A DNA stretch of 64,000 nt from Epiperipatus broadwayi (lineage: Eukaryota; Onychophora; Udeonychophora; Euonychophora; Peripatidae), in assembly GCA_028023455.1 (NCBI GenBank), contig JAQFVV010013070.1:78501-142500 (forward strand), given 5' to 3'. Under the pieces are notes generated by a model, which was not told the origin of the DNA, ran no database searches, and saw only the letters and a program-made list of their open reading frames with translations. Positions 41,481-54,939 of this stretch are shown here, piece after piece (position 1 is the first letter of the stretch; every line of letters begins with the position of its first letter). The position numbers and the translations under genes are program-made.

Positions 41481-44240
41481 AACATGCCAATTTATATTAC
41501 TTCATAAATTCTTTAAATACATTTCCCTACATCTATATCTTTAGTTTTTTATTATGACACTACCTATATTATTTCATCCTATATAATAAAATATTTAGAT
41601 TTAGTTTTTTTTAAAATTAAAACCATCATATTTTAATAATAACTATTAGTTGTTAGTTTTAAATATTTATTGCAAAATATTATTTTTAATAATCCCTTTA
41701 ATAAAAAAATGTCAATGCTGTATTTTATTATTCATACTTATAATTACTTTTAATCAACTTTTGTTGATTAAATATATATATTGCAGGGATAGAGTCAAAT
41801 CCCATATAAATTAATGGAGAAAAAGTTAGTGGTCCAATATTTTTTTTTATTTGTGGGTGTCATAGATACGTAGGTATTTCTATATGAGATTTTACTTAGT
41901 AAGTAGAAAAGAAAAAAAATGAATATAGGAAAGACATATTTAGTTGCTGCAAACTTATATTTTATTAAAGAATACTATGACTTCATTTTATAATTTCATT
42001 TTGTTAAAACAGGCTAAAATAAATTGTTTAATCATTAATCAAAGATAGCTTAGTAAATAAATAGTTTGAGTCACACACGTGTGTTTGAAACAAAATATTT
42101 GAGAGAGTGAATCAATGTTGACAGTTTACAATTCACTAACATTGATATCATATATCAAAGAGAAAAAAAATGAATTATTTTTGTATACATTTTGATTTAT
42201 AAAATTGTCAAAAAAGAGACAAGTTTGACATGGAGAAAAAAATTAATAAATAATTAGTCTTTTTATTTGAAAGAAACCACCAGTAGAAGTTGTAACAGAT
42301 TTTTTTTTCTAAAAGCTAAGAATAAAGCGGTTTGTTTGGTGAGATTTTGAGCTGATTTCTTGTGAAATTGAGGATAATGATGTTTAATCTTAGGACAGCT
42401 AGATATAAAAGATGAAAAGAAAAATATTAAAAATTATTAAGTAAGTAAAAGCTGCTAAGTTTTAAAGGGGATTTTTTTAAAGTTCTTAGTATAATTGTGG
42501 CCAACTCAAAGAAGGTATTGTAGAAAATGACTTAGTTTTTTTCTCTCTTTTATTTTAAAAAATAAGGCAAGAAAGAAAAAAAATTAAGGATGCATACTCT
42601 TCCTTACTAAAAAAATATAATTGGGAGAAAAGAATTGGAATGTAACAAACTTGTTAAAGTTTTGCTTTTTATAAATTGACCACGAATGTGTTGCTATATA
42701 AATAATGTTTCATTACATTTAAGTTAGTTAAAAAAGGCATTAAGTCTTTTACTTTGATCAGGAAAGATCATCTTCCAAAATGAAACTGAAAAGTAAAATG
42801 GTCTTATAATAGACAATATTAATTATTGCTTTCCAAAATACAGACTCTGGATTGATATATTTATGGTTATAACTGAAGATACAATGCACTTTTAGCTGCA
42901 ATTATTTGTCCCAAGATACAAGCCATTGTGAGCTGGCCGTTTGTTTCCACACCTATACCAGAACAATAGAATGGCAGTATTTCTGCATAACCACGTAAAA
43001 AGCACATTTTGTTGTGGAGATCCAGTTCAGATCCCATGGTTTGTTAAACAATCACCATCATTATTTAAAAAAAAGAAGTCCAGCTTTCACTGATCTATTA
43101 CTATGATGCCTGTCAGAGTTTTTTTTATTAGAAGTGCCAAATAATTATTCTACAATGTTAATTAAGATCCACGAGGTTTTCAAGGGATCCTAAGATCAGC
43201 AGGAATGTTGCCAATTTTTTTTTTGCTTTTTCTATATGAAAATTATAAAAGAAAGAGACTGTCTCAGCTAAGAGATTATCTCATTAAGAACTGAAATGGA
43301 GTGGTAACATTTTAGAACTTTATTACTGTCGTTTTATTTAAAAGTAATCATTTACATCTTCTGTGAATTCAAACCTTGTTTCTTTTTTTTTTTTGTTATT
43401 TTGTTTTACTTTGACACAAAAACATTAAACGTTTTTTTTTTCTTACACATAACAACACCACAAATATAGTTTTGAAGTTATTACATTTAATTTTTTTATT
43501 ATCCTTGAGTATTTTTTGTGTTGCTATAAATATGTCTTTTATTTATTATTGTTATTTGTTTGTTTAGCTAGTTATTAATATGGTAACCAAAATACTTCAG
43601 CAATCTGTCCATATATATTTGTATACTGTCTTCTTTTTACTTAGTTGCATATTTAAGTTTGATGTAAAATGTAGCTTTGCTCAAAGTTTAAATATTTTTT
43701 TTTTATATTTTATTTGTATTTAATAATGTGAAGAGATATGTGTTTTACATTATATATATATCAACATATCAGGAAGTGTGTGTGTGTGTGTGACTGCATA
43801 TCCAAACAGAGATTACTTAGGAGAAATGAGAAATAGTTCATATCAAACTTTAATGCTTCATAGGTGTTACATTGAGTGAACAAAAATTAATAAAACATAG
43901 ATGTACCTGTGTGAAAGTGAATACACACAAACAGCGTAAATGGACGTTTTATTGACTTTGACAACATATATAAGTAAAGCTGGGAGAAAATTTTAAATAG
44001 AATGCTTTTTTGGGGAACTATTACATATTGTACCAGCTGGATGAATATGCATATATATATATGATTATCTTATTTATTTATACATTTAATAATTCTCATT
44101 TATGTACTGTTATGATTACTATTATTATTTAAGTCCATTACATGATTGGAAATTTATTATTAAAATAAATGAATTTTCATAAACATAATTATCTAATATT
44201 CTTGCCTTAGTGTTATTATTTTTGTTTTAGTTATTTAGTT
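41481..44240. other. AT-rich DNA, no gene seen
   Basis: No gene or clear element. 42900-43090 is less AT-rich and includes GTTCAGATCCCATGG, faintly B-box-like, with no matching A-box. A short (TG)n lies at about 43777. Confidence 0.45.
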
Positions 44241-44241
44241 T

Positions 44242-44439
<198 letters not shown>

Positions 44440-44479
44440 GGTTTGGTTATTTAGTTAATTGATAATAACTTAAATTTTT

Positions 44480-44905
44480 AACAGCGGGATCATCCAGAAG
44501 TAGACTATTGAAGCTGAAGGATATGCAACTTTGATAAGCTGAATGAAAATGGGCTAGCTGGAAACTAAACTGAATTTGCTAGCAATGAGGTTTGGGATAA
44601 TAGACATAAATTATCAGTATGTAGAGGTTGTTTAGTGATGGGTGATAGGGTGGTTATATTTCCTGCAGGGAGGGATGAAGTTCTTAAATTGTTACATCGA
44701 GGGAATCTGGAAATAGTGTGTGCAAAAGCTTTGTTGTGTAGCTATGTCTGGTGGCCACAAATAGATATTGAAAAATTTATTAAACGATTTTCAGCATGTC
44801 TTGTGGAAAGTGCATTGTATGCTAAATGTTATGAATCCTGTCCTATGCAACACAACCATGGGAACAATTCATATGGTCCATGCCAGACCGGTAAATGGTT
44901 GTAAC
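44480..44905 (+). pseudogene. Ty3/gypsy integrase fragment, plus copy
   Basis: The translation reads SNEVWDNRHKLSVCRGCLVMGDRVVI, then DEVLKLLHRGNLEIVCAKAL...YVWWPQIDIEKF and FSACL, the region just before and across the His-Cys zinc-binding domain of gypsy integrases. A frame change near 44840 leads to GTIHMVHARPVNG, the start of the integrase core. The fragment stops abruptly at about 44905, where a minus-strand copy begins. The expected H..H of the HHCC site is degenerate, so the piece is non-functional. Confidence 0.8.
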
Positions 44906-45380
44906 ATATTTTTTTACAGGATGAATAGAATGCAACATAGTGAAAATTGATTTTAAACCCTTAATTGTTTCCTGCAAACTCATATATTTCACTATTTTGA
45001 ATTCTATCCATCTTGAAAAAGTGTCCATTACACTTTCTTCATTTACTAGTCCAGTGTGGTCCATATGTATTCTATCCCATGATTTTGTTGCTTTAGGCCA
45101 AATTTCATAACATTTAGCAGGCAGTGTCCTTTCCACCTGACATGATGAGCATATTTAATAAATTTTTTAATATCTGCATTTATTTGTGACCATCAGACAT
45201 AGATACACACCAAAACATTTGTTTATACTATGCCCAAATGCCTTATGTAACAGTTGAAGAATTCTACTCCCCTCTGCAGGAGATATAACCATCCTATCTC
45301 TCATCACTACACTATCTCTAAAGTCAGATAATTTATCTCTATTAGCCTTGTGAGAGTACCATATGAGCCTCACCTAAAAC
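44906..45380 (-). pseudogene. Ty3/gypsy integrase fragment, minus copy
   Basis: On the minus strand, from 45373 the sequence reads DFRDSVVMRDRMVISPAEG and ILQLLHKAFGHS (zinc-binding region), then after a break ATKSWDRIHMDHTGLV (core domain start, first catalytic Asp region) and VMDTFSRWIEFKIVKYMS (second Asp region). It is a diverged relative of the plus fragment and runs further into the core before ending at the junction. Confidence 0.82.
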
Positions 45381-45470
45381 AATTTGTATTTCTTTGTGAA
45401 TTTAACTGTGCCTATATCGAATCAACAGATATAAATAACTTACACCTATCTTAAGCTTATCATGTATCAG

Positions 45471-45471
<1 letters not shown>

Positions 45472-45555
<84 letters not shown>
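45472..45555. repeat. (TA)n microsatellite
   Basis: About 42 pure TA units next to the gypsy pair. Confidence 0.98.
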
Positions 45556-45560
<5 letters not shown>

Positions 45561-48060
45561 GTTAGTATTAAAAGAATAATTCTAAAATGAATAATTCTAG
45601 TTTATATTTACACACACATAAATAAAATGTTTCTAACTAATAGTATTTTTTTGTTAATATAAAACTTGACATTTGACAAAACCTTAAGTCTTCATTGCAT
45701 TTTTATCAGATGAAACAACGGAAATAAACGTTTGGGGTTCATTACAAATTGTATATTTTAAACAATAGAGTGTGAGCATGATTATGTGATATCCTTGCTG
45801 AAATTAATCCAGTATAAAAACGAACTAATATTGTTATAACAATAATCTTCTATTTAGTTATCAAGGCAAGAACTACGTTTGTAAATTTAAATGTGTTTGA
45901 ATTTAGAACACATTTAAGAAAAATAAAAAAAAAGAAGATGCAATATTTTAAAACCTGCTTCAAGTAATTAATTTACTGCCTTTGAATATTATAAAGAACT
46001 ATACAAAAATAATCATTGTAATTAACAAGGTTATAATAGTTATCAACATCTTTGAAATGAATTTAAAAAATATATATTTAAAAAGACAAAAATTTATAAA
46101 GATGTTCTGTGGCTAAATTATTTATGCCAGAGATTTCTACTGATGTTTTAAACCGAATATGTAAATTTATTTCTACTTAATCAATGCCTAAAATATCATC
46201 GTAGTAATTCTCATTTAAAAAACTGCTTTGATATTGGAGTATTATATTGAAGAAGATGTTAAATATTTTACTACATAAATATTTAAAGAATGAATATCTG
46301 GATTGCCTCTTCGAAGGATGATCAATGAACTTTATGTTTCAACATTCATCATCATTTTATTTCATCTAAGGAGGATATAAAACCGTATTCTTTCTCGTCT
46401 TGGATTACTTCATTGTATAATTTAAGAACTCTTAAACTTTATTTCCTTTGTGGATAATTATATTTATTTAGAAAAATTACTTTGTATATTAAAGTGGAGA
46501 ACTGATAAGATGAACACTTTATTTTTTTATATTTAATTAATAAAATTTAGATATTGATGTTTTGATATTATACTCTGATGGAAATGACAGCTGACTAAGG
46601 TAAACGTTTTTAAATTATTTCAATTTGGAAGTAAGTTTTATTATATTCCAAATTGAATCTTACATGACAATTAACATAATATATTTTTAAACATACATAA
46701 CTAATATCAGAATACATTCTATTATTAATCTAGTGTGAATGGATGTTATCATATATAAACATACAATACACACTGAATTATTTTAATGACACAATAGGTA
46801 GATTTATAATGTGTCATGTGTATTTATTATATGCATGATTTTAAATTACATATATATGTAAATGATTACATTATTATTATTATTATTTTTTTTTTGAATA
46901 TTAAATAATTTATTAGAGTATATAAGCACAGATTATAATTCTAAATTTTATTGTTTTTATGTGATAATATTTTGTTTTTTATTACTGATTAAAATGTGTT
47001 AAACTTGATTTCAAAATTAAACAGGTCTCGTTTGTTTATTTTATTTAGTCGTTTTATAAAACCAATAATTATAAATATACATACTCACGCATATATATGT
47101 TAAATCAACTTAATGATTTAATAATTATAAATAAGTTATATATAGCTTATACTAAATTTATCATTACTATGGGATACTTATGGAAATGCCTGAAGAGAGT
47201 CGATTGCAAATTTCTACTCTGAGCTCGAATTCCGAGAGTAACGAGGTTATTAATAGAGGAGTGAATTGGATTATATTTTAAATAACATCATCCATGGCAT
47301 TCTATAAGAAGACTCAAAGTCCGACTATAGTTAGATGTGACTTCCTTGAGTCCTGAAAAGGATTGTCCCATTATAGCCTAAAACCCTAATTGCTCCAAAC
47401 TTAGTTTAGTTTTCATCCATACCTTTTTAATCCAATTTATCAAGGTCCCATATCCTTTATTTTCACTAGTCCATTTATGGATGGTCCCATTGTTTGAAGT
47501 TTTCCAGTTCATATTCAATATAATTTACTTCTACTTCACTATATGCAGGTTTTTGTTTATTCAGTAACCTAGACAATGCACCTTCATGCAAGATTTCTTT
47601 ACCATGCTTATAATTCAATAAATATTTATATGAAGCTATAATCTTCCATTATCATTGTTATTGCCATTTTTAAAAGAAAAAGAGAATATAGACTGTAATA
47701 ATGACATACCACATTGTTTTACATAAAGTGACTGTGATTTTTTTAATCACTTATCAGCACACTTGGGTCATTATGAAATACTTGAGCTTGTTAATTAAAT
47801 CAATTTTACCCTGAAAATATTTAAATGCTAATGATTACATGCACAAACCCTAACAATCAGTTATATTATAGAACATTAATGCTTTAGAGATATTAAATAA
47901 ATTATTCATATATAACTGTTTGTTAGTATAAATTTGATTTAATAAAATACACCCTTTATTTCTACTTTACATTTTGGCAGGTAATTAAGTGTCATTAATT
48001 CCATTATTGTGAAACTTGATAGCTACTATTAAAATATAATCCTCAGTACTTTCCCTTTCT
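45556..48060. other. Unassigned AT-rich region
   Basis: No gene is visible. 45558-45605 holds an imperfect inverted repeat (AAACTAG...CTAGTTT with GAATAATT/AATAATTC inside). 45670-45725 reads on the minus strand CTGATAAAAATGCAATGAAGAC, a pattern close to PLE tails but not a convincing hammerhead. 47190-47420 is less AT-rich without a recognisable product. Confidence 0.35.
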
Positions 48061-48069
48061 TTTTATATA

Positions 48070-48285
48070 TAACATATAATAACAACATTTCACTCTTCTT
48101 ATACTTTAAAGAAAAATATATTTATTTATTCTTTACAGTTTCAACTGTTCCTAGCAGACTTCATCAGATCTTATTCTTTACTTTTTCTCTCTTTCCTCCA
48201 CCACAACACTTTAAAGCAAAATATATTTATTTATATATTTTGTTTTAAAGTGTAAGAAGACTGAAATATTGTTATTATATATTAA
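48070..48285 (-). repeat. Inverted repeat enclosing a hammerhead-like core
   Basis: Outer arms near 48075-48115 and 48240-48283 are imperfect complements (ATAACAACATTTCACTCTTC against GAAGACTGAAATATTGTTAT). Between them lie a second, nested hairpin around ATATTTATTTATATAT and the core listed separately. Confidence 0.65.
48126..48181 (-). ncRNA. Hammerhead-like core flanked by 11-bp direct repeats
   Basis: On the minus strand the segment 48170-48137 reads GATCTGATGAAGTCTGC, a short loop, ACAGTTGAAACT: core CTGATGA (48161-48167), stem II CTG/CAG and GAAA (48139-48142). The GAAGTCTGC and GAAAC blocks match the PLE motif at 18613. The 34-base core is bracketed by TTATTCTTTAC at 48126-48136 and 48171-48181, like a target-site duplication. 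No proper stem I is visible. Confidence 0.5.
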
Positions 48286-49885
48286 AATATAGAGAGATAA
48301 TAAATTTAAAATGCTTCTTGTCTATGTTATGAATTTCATTTGGTTAGTTTTAAGGTGTCATTTTGAAGGCTATTCTATTATCATATAAACAACCAGTAAA
48401 TCTAAACACATAGGTGAGAAAGCTTCTTGCTCCATATTTGTTTATTAGATATTTAAAAGGCCACTTTTCTGTAATTACAATCTAGATGTTTAGAATTTAA
48501 AGGGCATTGGAAGTAGAAAACTTTTATATAGGATTTAAAGAACTACCTTACTTATTCTCTCTCATTCCTAGTTATATACTATTTTGGGCATTGCTTTTAT
48601 TAGTATCACTTATTCCTAGTTTTATACTATTTGTTTTGAAGTATTGTTTTTTATTTCTATATTATTATATTGGGCATTAGCAAAGCTGACCCTTTCAAAT
48701 TTATTGTACTATTATATCATTAATTCCTATGTTCCATGATTAAATCAAACTTTGCCCACTTTGTAATATTACAATATATATGAAGTCCTCACAAATTATT
48801 CATTATTTGGAAATGGAAATAGTTATGATATTGTATTAATAAAAAAAACTGAGTAAATCTTTGCTTTTGACATCCGAATAAAAAAATTTCCATTAAAAAT
48901 AAAATGGATTTGACAAAAAAACTTTGATATGTTTATAGTTAATGATAAAATAAAAAAATAATCTATTTTATATCATTATAGACTAAAACAAATAATACTA
49001 ATTGAAAAAAAAATTCTGATTGTTCATTGAGGTTTTATAAAATAAAATAAAAAAATCTATTTTATATCATTATAGACTAAAAAAATAATACTAATTGGAA
49101 AAAAATTTCTGATTGTTCATTGAGGTTTTATATGAATTTAAGCAGGGCAAATACCTTCTATTGTTTGACATATCTTTGTCATTGTGATACAATTAGTGTC
49201 TTCCATGTTTAAGACAAAAAAATAAATATTACTCAATATTAACATGAAAAAAATATTATTTTCTTTCCTTTTTACCATTACCACAATCCTATATTTTAGA
49301 TTTTCATTAAAATGAATGCTAAACCTAAAGTATAAACATATTTCTTTAATACTTATTTTGTAGAATAATTAATTTATTAAATGTTCACATGAGTTTATAT
49401 GCTTTTTTACTACATCTACATACTCATTTTATAATAAAATATAACATACTATTTGTGGTTTTGACAGATTCATTTTGTAATAAATATATACAATGAAAAG
49501 ATGGGGTATGTCAACACATTCACTTAAAACAGATTAAAATATTTATAATATAATGATAATACTTGATTAAACTTATTTAATATAATATATATGAGTTTTG
49601 AGACCAACCCATTGCAACTGTTTAAATACAATTTAATAGCCTTCTAGGAATATCACTTGACAATAATTTAAAATTGCAATGACTTGATCTTAAAACAATA
49701 CATAAATCATTTAGCATTAAAACAGACTCATTGTTTCACATATATATTTTCAAGATTTCTTTCCCTCCCCAGCTCAAGCAGTTTAAATTAAAAATAAATC
49801 GACATGGTTCAGTAAATAAAAATTTAAATAAAGAAGCAAGTGACAGTGAATTAAAGTAACTTTACCCAACTGCTTTATAAAAGCA
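48286..49885. other. AT-rich DNA with one tandem duplication, no gene
   Basis: No gene is visible. 48953-49136 is a tandem duplication of a ~94-base unit (shared CTATTTTATATCATTATAGA and CTGATTGTTCATTGAGG) with a few differences. Confidence 0.5.
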
Positions 49886-50046
<161 letters not shown>

Positions 50047-50295
50047 GGGTAAAATGAAGAAAATATAAAAGAAGCACTTAATTAATAAATCTTTATCATT
50101 AATTGATAAAGGTTCAATTTAAAATAAAGCAGATATTATTTATTTTAGAGCTATATATTTTCAGATTTAAATGTAAAACACTTAAAGATAGCATCATCTT
50201 CTTGTCTGTGGCTTTTAATTAGTTGCTTTTTTAAAACATGTTGTTAGATTTAAAAAAATGTGAGAATCAGAAAAAATAAAATAATAGCTTAATTA

Positions 50296-50392
50296 GACAG
50301 TGACAATTACAGTTACAGTGATAGTTACAGACAGTAACAGTGATAGTTATAGTTATAGTTACAGTTGGAGTTACAATAAGAGTTACAGTGAG
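50296..50392. repeat. Degenerate AGTTAC hexamer repeat
   Basis: Runs of AGTTAC, AGTGAT and AGTTAT variants, about 15 units. It ends at the foldback element. Confidence 0.85.
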
Positions 50393-50630
50393 ACCTGTTG
50401 TAATTTCAGATTTTTCTTCACCATTAACAGCTATGTAAGATTAAATGCACTTGACGTATATAGTGAAATAAAATTCTTAAAAAATTGCAATAATATTTCT
50501 TAAGGCTAAGCATTTTCAGAGCTTTTATCTCCATATCCATAGCCTTGAGAAATATTATTGCAATTTTTTTAAGAATTTAATTTCACTATATACGTCAAGT
50601 ATATTAAATCTTACATAGTGAGACCTGTTG
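50387..50630. mobile_element. Foldback element with 14-bp flanking repeats
   Basis: AGTGAGACCTGTTG occurs at 50387-50400 and again at 50617-50630. Between them, arms 50431-50506 and 50541-50617 are about 77 bases each, complementary at roughly 93 percent by eye, with a ~34-base loop. The RNA would form one long hairpin. It could be a foldback or MITE-like element with a target duplication, a snap-back duplication or a hairpin RNA source; no transposase-type terminal motif is recognised. Confidence 0.75.
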
Positions 50631-51379
50631 AAAATTTATTACTTTTTGTAATTCTAAAACAACCAGGTTTGAAACCACAGTTATCACCATCAAAAGAAAA
50701 CTTTTAGTTATTACATAACATAATAATGGTAAAACACATTATTAATTTGGAAAACTCCAGGATGAGTGAGTGGAACATTCTTCCTCTTTCTCCATCCATG
50801 TGATGCCCAAGAAGTAGAGAATACACCTATGTAAATAAAGCAGCAATTTATTCTGACACTCAGCTCCAGTAAACCCCTTCTTGATGTGAAGATTTAAATG
50901 TCAAGGTAAGGAAAATTTAGATACATTTATAATATTTAAATATATTTTGAAAATATATTTGTGGAAATAATTAATGTATAAAATAAAATATAATTATTCA
51001 AATGATTGATTTATCAAATAAAGCCTAAAACATAATGTTTTAAAGAATAATGTTTTTAAAGAATAATAATTATACTGATTTTAAGAAGTTAAGAATGTTG
51101 ATTTAAAAATAAATGAAAAATATAATAATATGTGAGCTAAATCAAAGATGTATTTATATATATGTGAATACAGTATTTGAAATGCTTGGATAAAAAAATT
51201 AAATTGAATATGTTTCTATTTCAAATATGAACAGGAATTAGATATGCCTTTATAATACACAAATTAAAAATTCTTCTATGTAAAAATTAAATTGAATGAA
51301 TGTGTTTCTACTTCAAATATACACCTGTATGAAAGATAAATTAAACAAATGAATAACTCCAATCTAAAAACATGAATTC
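50631..51379. other. AT-rich DNA, no gene seen
   Basis: Contains two diverged direct copies of AAATTAAATTGAAT..GTTTCTA.TTCAAATAT around 51198 and 51286, about 90 bases apart. No gene is visible. Confidence 0.45.
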
Positions 51380-51780
51380 AAGAATTAATCTTTTAATATA
51401 AATGAATGACTTGAATCTACATCCATATACTTGGATTAAAAATGAAGTAAATGAATGATTTAAATCTACAAATCTGAATTAGATAATTAATATTTTAATA
51501 TAAATGAATGACTTGCATAAACCTAGATACCTGCATCAAAGATGAATGATTAGAATTTATATTTGCATATCTGGATCAAAGTTGAATGACTTGAATTTAT
51601 ATTCACATAACTGGATTAAAGATGAATGACTTGAATTTATATCCACATACCTGGATAAAAAATGAATGACTTGAATCTATATCCACATATCTGGATCAAT
51701 GATGATAAACTGGAATGTATAACCATATACCTGGATTCCAGATGAATGACCGAGACTTACATCCAGATACCACCATCGAG
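51380..51780. repeat. 40-bp minisatellite
   Basis: GATGAATGACTTGAATTTAT followed by ATCCACATACCTGGATTAAA repeats with an exact 40-base step at 51542, 51582, 51622, 51662, 51702 and 51742; more diverged units lie to the left. The 88-residue minus frame through it is a by-product. Confidence 0.92.
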
Positions 51781-52305
51781 ATGGATATTTTGTACAGAAC
51801 TTACAGTTGGACTTATAGCACCAATCATTGATGATTAGATTACAAAAAGAATGATTAAATTGTATATCAAACTGAACTAGGACCATATGTGCATATATGA
51901 ACTGACAATCCAAAGATGAACTGTCAATAACTTTTGTTGTCAATTAAAAAAAAATCATTATTATCTAAAACTAATTTATCTAGTCAATATCATTTCATAT
52001 CACTCATAATTTATTGCATTTGTTCACAAGAATCTCATGCCTCCTGAGCTTTGTTCAGCATAACCAGAATAAGTAAGTAAGGTTGTAGTAAGCTGGAATT
52101 CTAGTGACACAGTTTGGAAAACCAAACAAACAATTTTTCTAGATGTTTCAGTCTTTTGAATGCTACATACCTATGATGAGCAGGAAATATTGTTGTAGGG
52201 TGTTAAGATAAACATTGGGTAATGCCAATATTTTTTTCCATCCTGCAATAAGCTCATTGGGAACTAGTTCCAACTGATAATAAATGTTGGTACATGGGTC
52301 TGATT

Positions 52306-52307
<2 letters not shown>
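51781..52307. other. Unassigned region, no gene seen
   Basis: No gene, RNA or transposon domain is visible in this somewhat less AT-rich stretch. Confidence 0.45.

Positions 52308-52389
<82 letters not shown>
52308..52389. repeat. (TA)n with a central interruption
   Basis: Two TA blocks separated by CTATTTATA. Confidence 0.97.
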
Positions 52390-52392
<3 letters not shown>

Positions 52393-54249
52393 AGAAAGCC
52401 ATTTAAAAATATTTTCTTACTAATGTCAAATAAAAGAAAATGTTAATATGAAATGAGCTTAAACCAAATCTTTAGTTAAATAAATAAAAAAAAAAATTCA
52501 TAATATGACAAAATAGTAAATTAAAAAGAACTAAAATGTGTATTTGTTAATTCAATGTGTGTGGAATAGATGTACATAATACATATGAGAAAGGCAGAAT
52601 AATTTCGTATTTTAAACACTTTTTTTTTTGATGGAGAAGAAGGAAATTGAAAGAGAAGGAATTATACATATAAAATCCAATTAAATATTATAAAATAAAA
52701 TTTAGGCAAATATAAAATGGATTATGTTCTAAGGATATTTTTGGATACAACCGCACTATAACGAACACGATATTTTATTTTTTAAAAATAATCAGAATAA
52801 CATTATAGTGCAAAAGTTTATAAAATGTTCAGGCCACAAATATCAGAGCTAGTCATAATCGTTACCTTGAATTTCAGAGTCGCAACTGTACCATTCATAA
52901 AAACATGCTTGGGATTTTATGAATGTACAATATAAATTTAAAATGTAATCCGAAAATTCTTATCATAAATGATAAATTTAGAAAAGTATTTTTTGAATAA
53001 TACAATTAATGAAAATAAAAACGGGGGGGGGGTTCTTTTTTAAAATTTAATTAAAACAGAAGTTGGATGATTAAAATATTGAATAATATATTTTAAATGC
53101 AACATTGTTGATGAAAATTATCAATTCACTAAAAGGTTTGGTATCCGATGATAAAATCAGCTGCAATTCAAATAATTTATATTGAATTGGGTGAGAGTTA
53201 AAACAGAAAGAGATATAAGTTGAGAAATGCGTTCATAGGGAGTTTGCTCATTAAGAACTCCTAATAGCAAGCCGACAAAAAAAAAACAACTAAGGAAGGG
53301 TTTTTTTTTTTTTTTAGAAATAAGTAGACTATGGGGAATGATTTGTAAATTACAGTTCCTATAAATATCACAAAACTATACTTTTATGATATATATTTCA
53401 GAATATCTAACTAAAAAGCCTGATTTATGTACTTCTTTTACAATTTAGGTAATATGAATGAGGAGAAAAAAATCATTCCATTCCTTTAAATGTATTGAAT
53501 AAATACGTTTAATTTATAAAACCTTGAATTTAATAAGTAAGAATCTATTTTATTTATATACATTGGTTTAAATAAAATTTTCACAACTGAAGTAAGATAC
53601 ATCCAATTAAATGAGTCCAAAAAGAATTTGGCGAATTAAAATTATTTAGAAGTACACGAATTATAAATAAAAATTCTGTGGAAAAATTACCTTTTTGTTT
53701 AATTAAATTTTATATTTAAAAGACTTTGCTTAATAATATAATACATTTTATTATTCAAACACTTAGTATGTAATATATTTTGATAAATGTTGTGTATTTA
53801 ATTTTAATATTCATATTTTTCATTTATACAATACTATTTATATTTGTATATGTAGTTGAAAATGAATATTGATTGAATGTATTAAATAAAACTATAAGAT
53901 TCCCATACAAATTAAAAACAATTATTAGGTTTTATTTTCTATACAGTAAATTAGAAGAAAGGGATGCAATGTAAGTTTATTTTTTAATTAACATATATGT
54001 TTAATTGATTCTGTTTTTACTATATTTGTCAAAGTTAATGTAAGTTATATTTATAATATTAATTCTTTATTAAATTAAAGCTTGCAATATATGTTAAATC
54101 TGTCTTCTCTGATGCCTTTATAATATAACTATGATTAATATTTGTTTATCTGAATTTGAAAGATATAATATAAAACTTTTTCTACCAGCAAGGAATTGTG
54201 ATCAGGGGTAAGAAGAACGGTGTCAAAAAAATTATCATGGGGTGATAAA
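52390..54249. other. AT-rich DNA, no gene seen
   Basis: No gene or element recognised; includes a G9 run at about 53023 and several T runs. Confidence 0.5.
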
Positions 54250-54935
54250 ATTCTTTATATTAGGAAATTGGATTGTAAAACTTTATTGAAGAATTATAGC
54301 TATACTGAAAAAAAGTAGGAATTTCATATACTTACCCATGGTTGTTGATTGATATTCTTCTGATTCCTCCATTTTATAATATTTTAAAAGAGAAAGCTTA
54401 ATCAGAAACTTCCAGATATTATGTGTTATCATACTGAGTTGATGTAAGTTATTTGCCATTATCAAATAAAAACTGTTTTGAATTTTATTATTTGCAACTT
54501 TTCCTCTCTATCCAATATTTTTGTATTTTCCTAATTGAACATATATTAATTTGTATATACATAGTTTGCTATTATATATATTTTTCTTTTCTAACCATTA
54601 GTTTGTATTCTTTCAATTGCTGTTTAATGGGCAAATAGTCCCAACAATATTTTTCCTTTTACATTTACTTGGTATTGTATAGATGCAGGTTTTGAATTTT
54701 AGTATTTCTAGTCCAGGTTTTGTAGTAGTCATAATTCCTAGAAATATAGACTGCCTTCGGAAATTTGTTCTAAGGTTATATTGATTGCATATTTTTTTAG
54801 TTGTCCACCATCTTTAATATGTATGGATAGACTACCATTCTAATAATTGTTTTTTTTACCTTATGTTATCTCTTTTTATTGACTATTAAATGTTTTCTTG
54901 ATGACAACTGATGAATAATCATTCACCATGAAATT
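54250..54935 (-). pseudogene. PLE C-terminal fragment
   Basis: The sequence aligns in order with 55240-55760 of the neighbouring minus-strand PLE: shared blocks include TTGCCATT near the left, the GTTTGTATTCTT/TCAATTGC segment, CATAATT..TAG and the TTATATTGATTGCA..ATTTT segment. This covers the endonuclease and C-terminus. It is riddled with stops; no GIY-YIG frame is open. Confidence 0.65.
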
Positions 54936-54939
54936 ATAT

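Noticed and set aside
42900-43090. Possible tRNA gene or SINE head
   Set aside because: Only a weak B-box-like segment is present; no A-box or tRNA fold could be drawn.
45690-45725. CTGATAA...GAAGAC pattern as a hammerhead
   Set aside because: C3 and A8 would not pair, GAAA is GAAG and no stem I is visible.
54453-54638. 61-residue plus frame
   Set aside because: It is antisense to a PLE C-terminal fragment on the minus strand.
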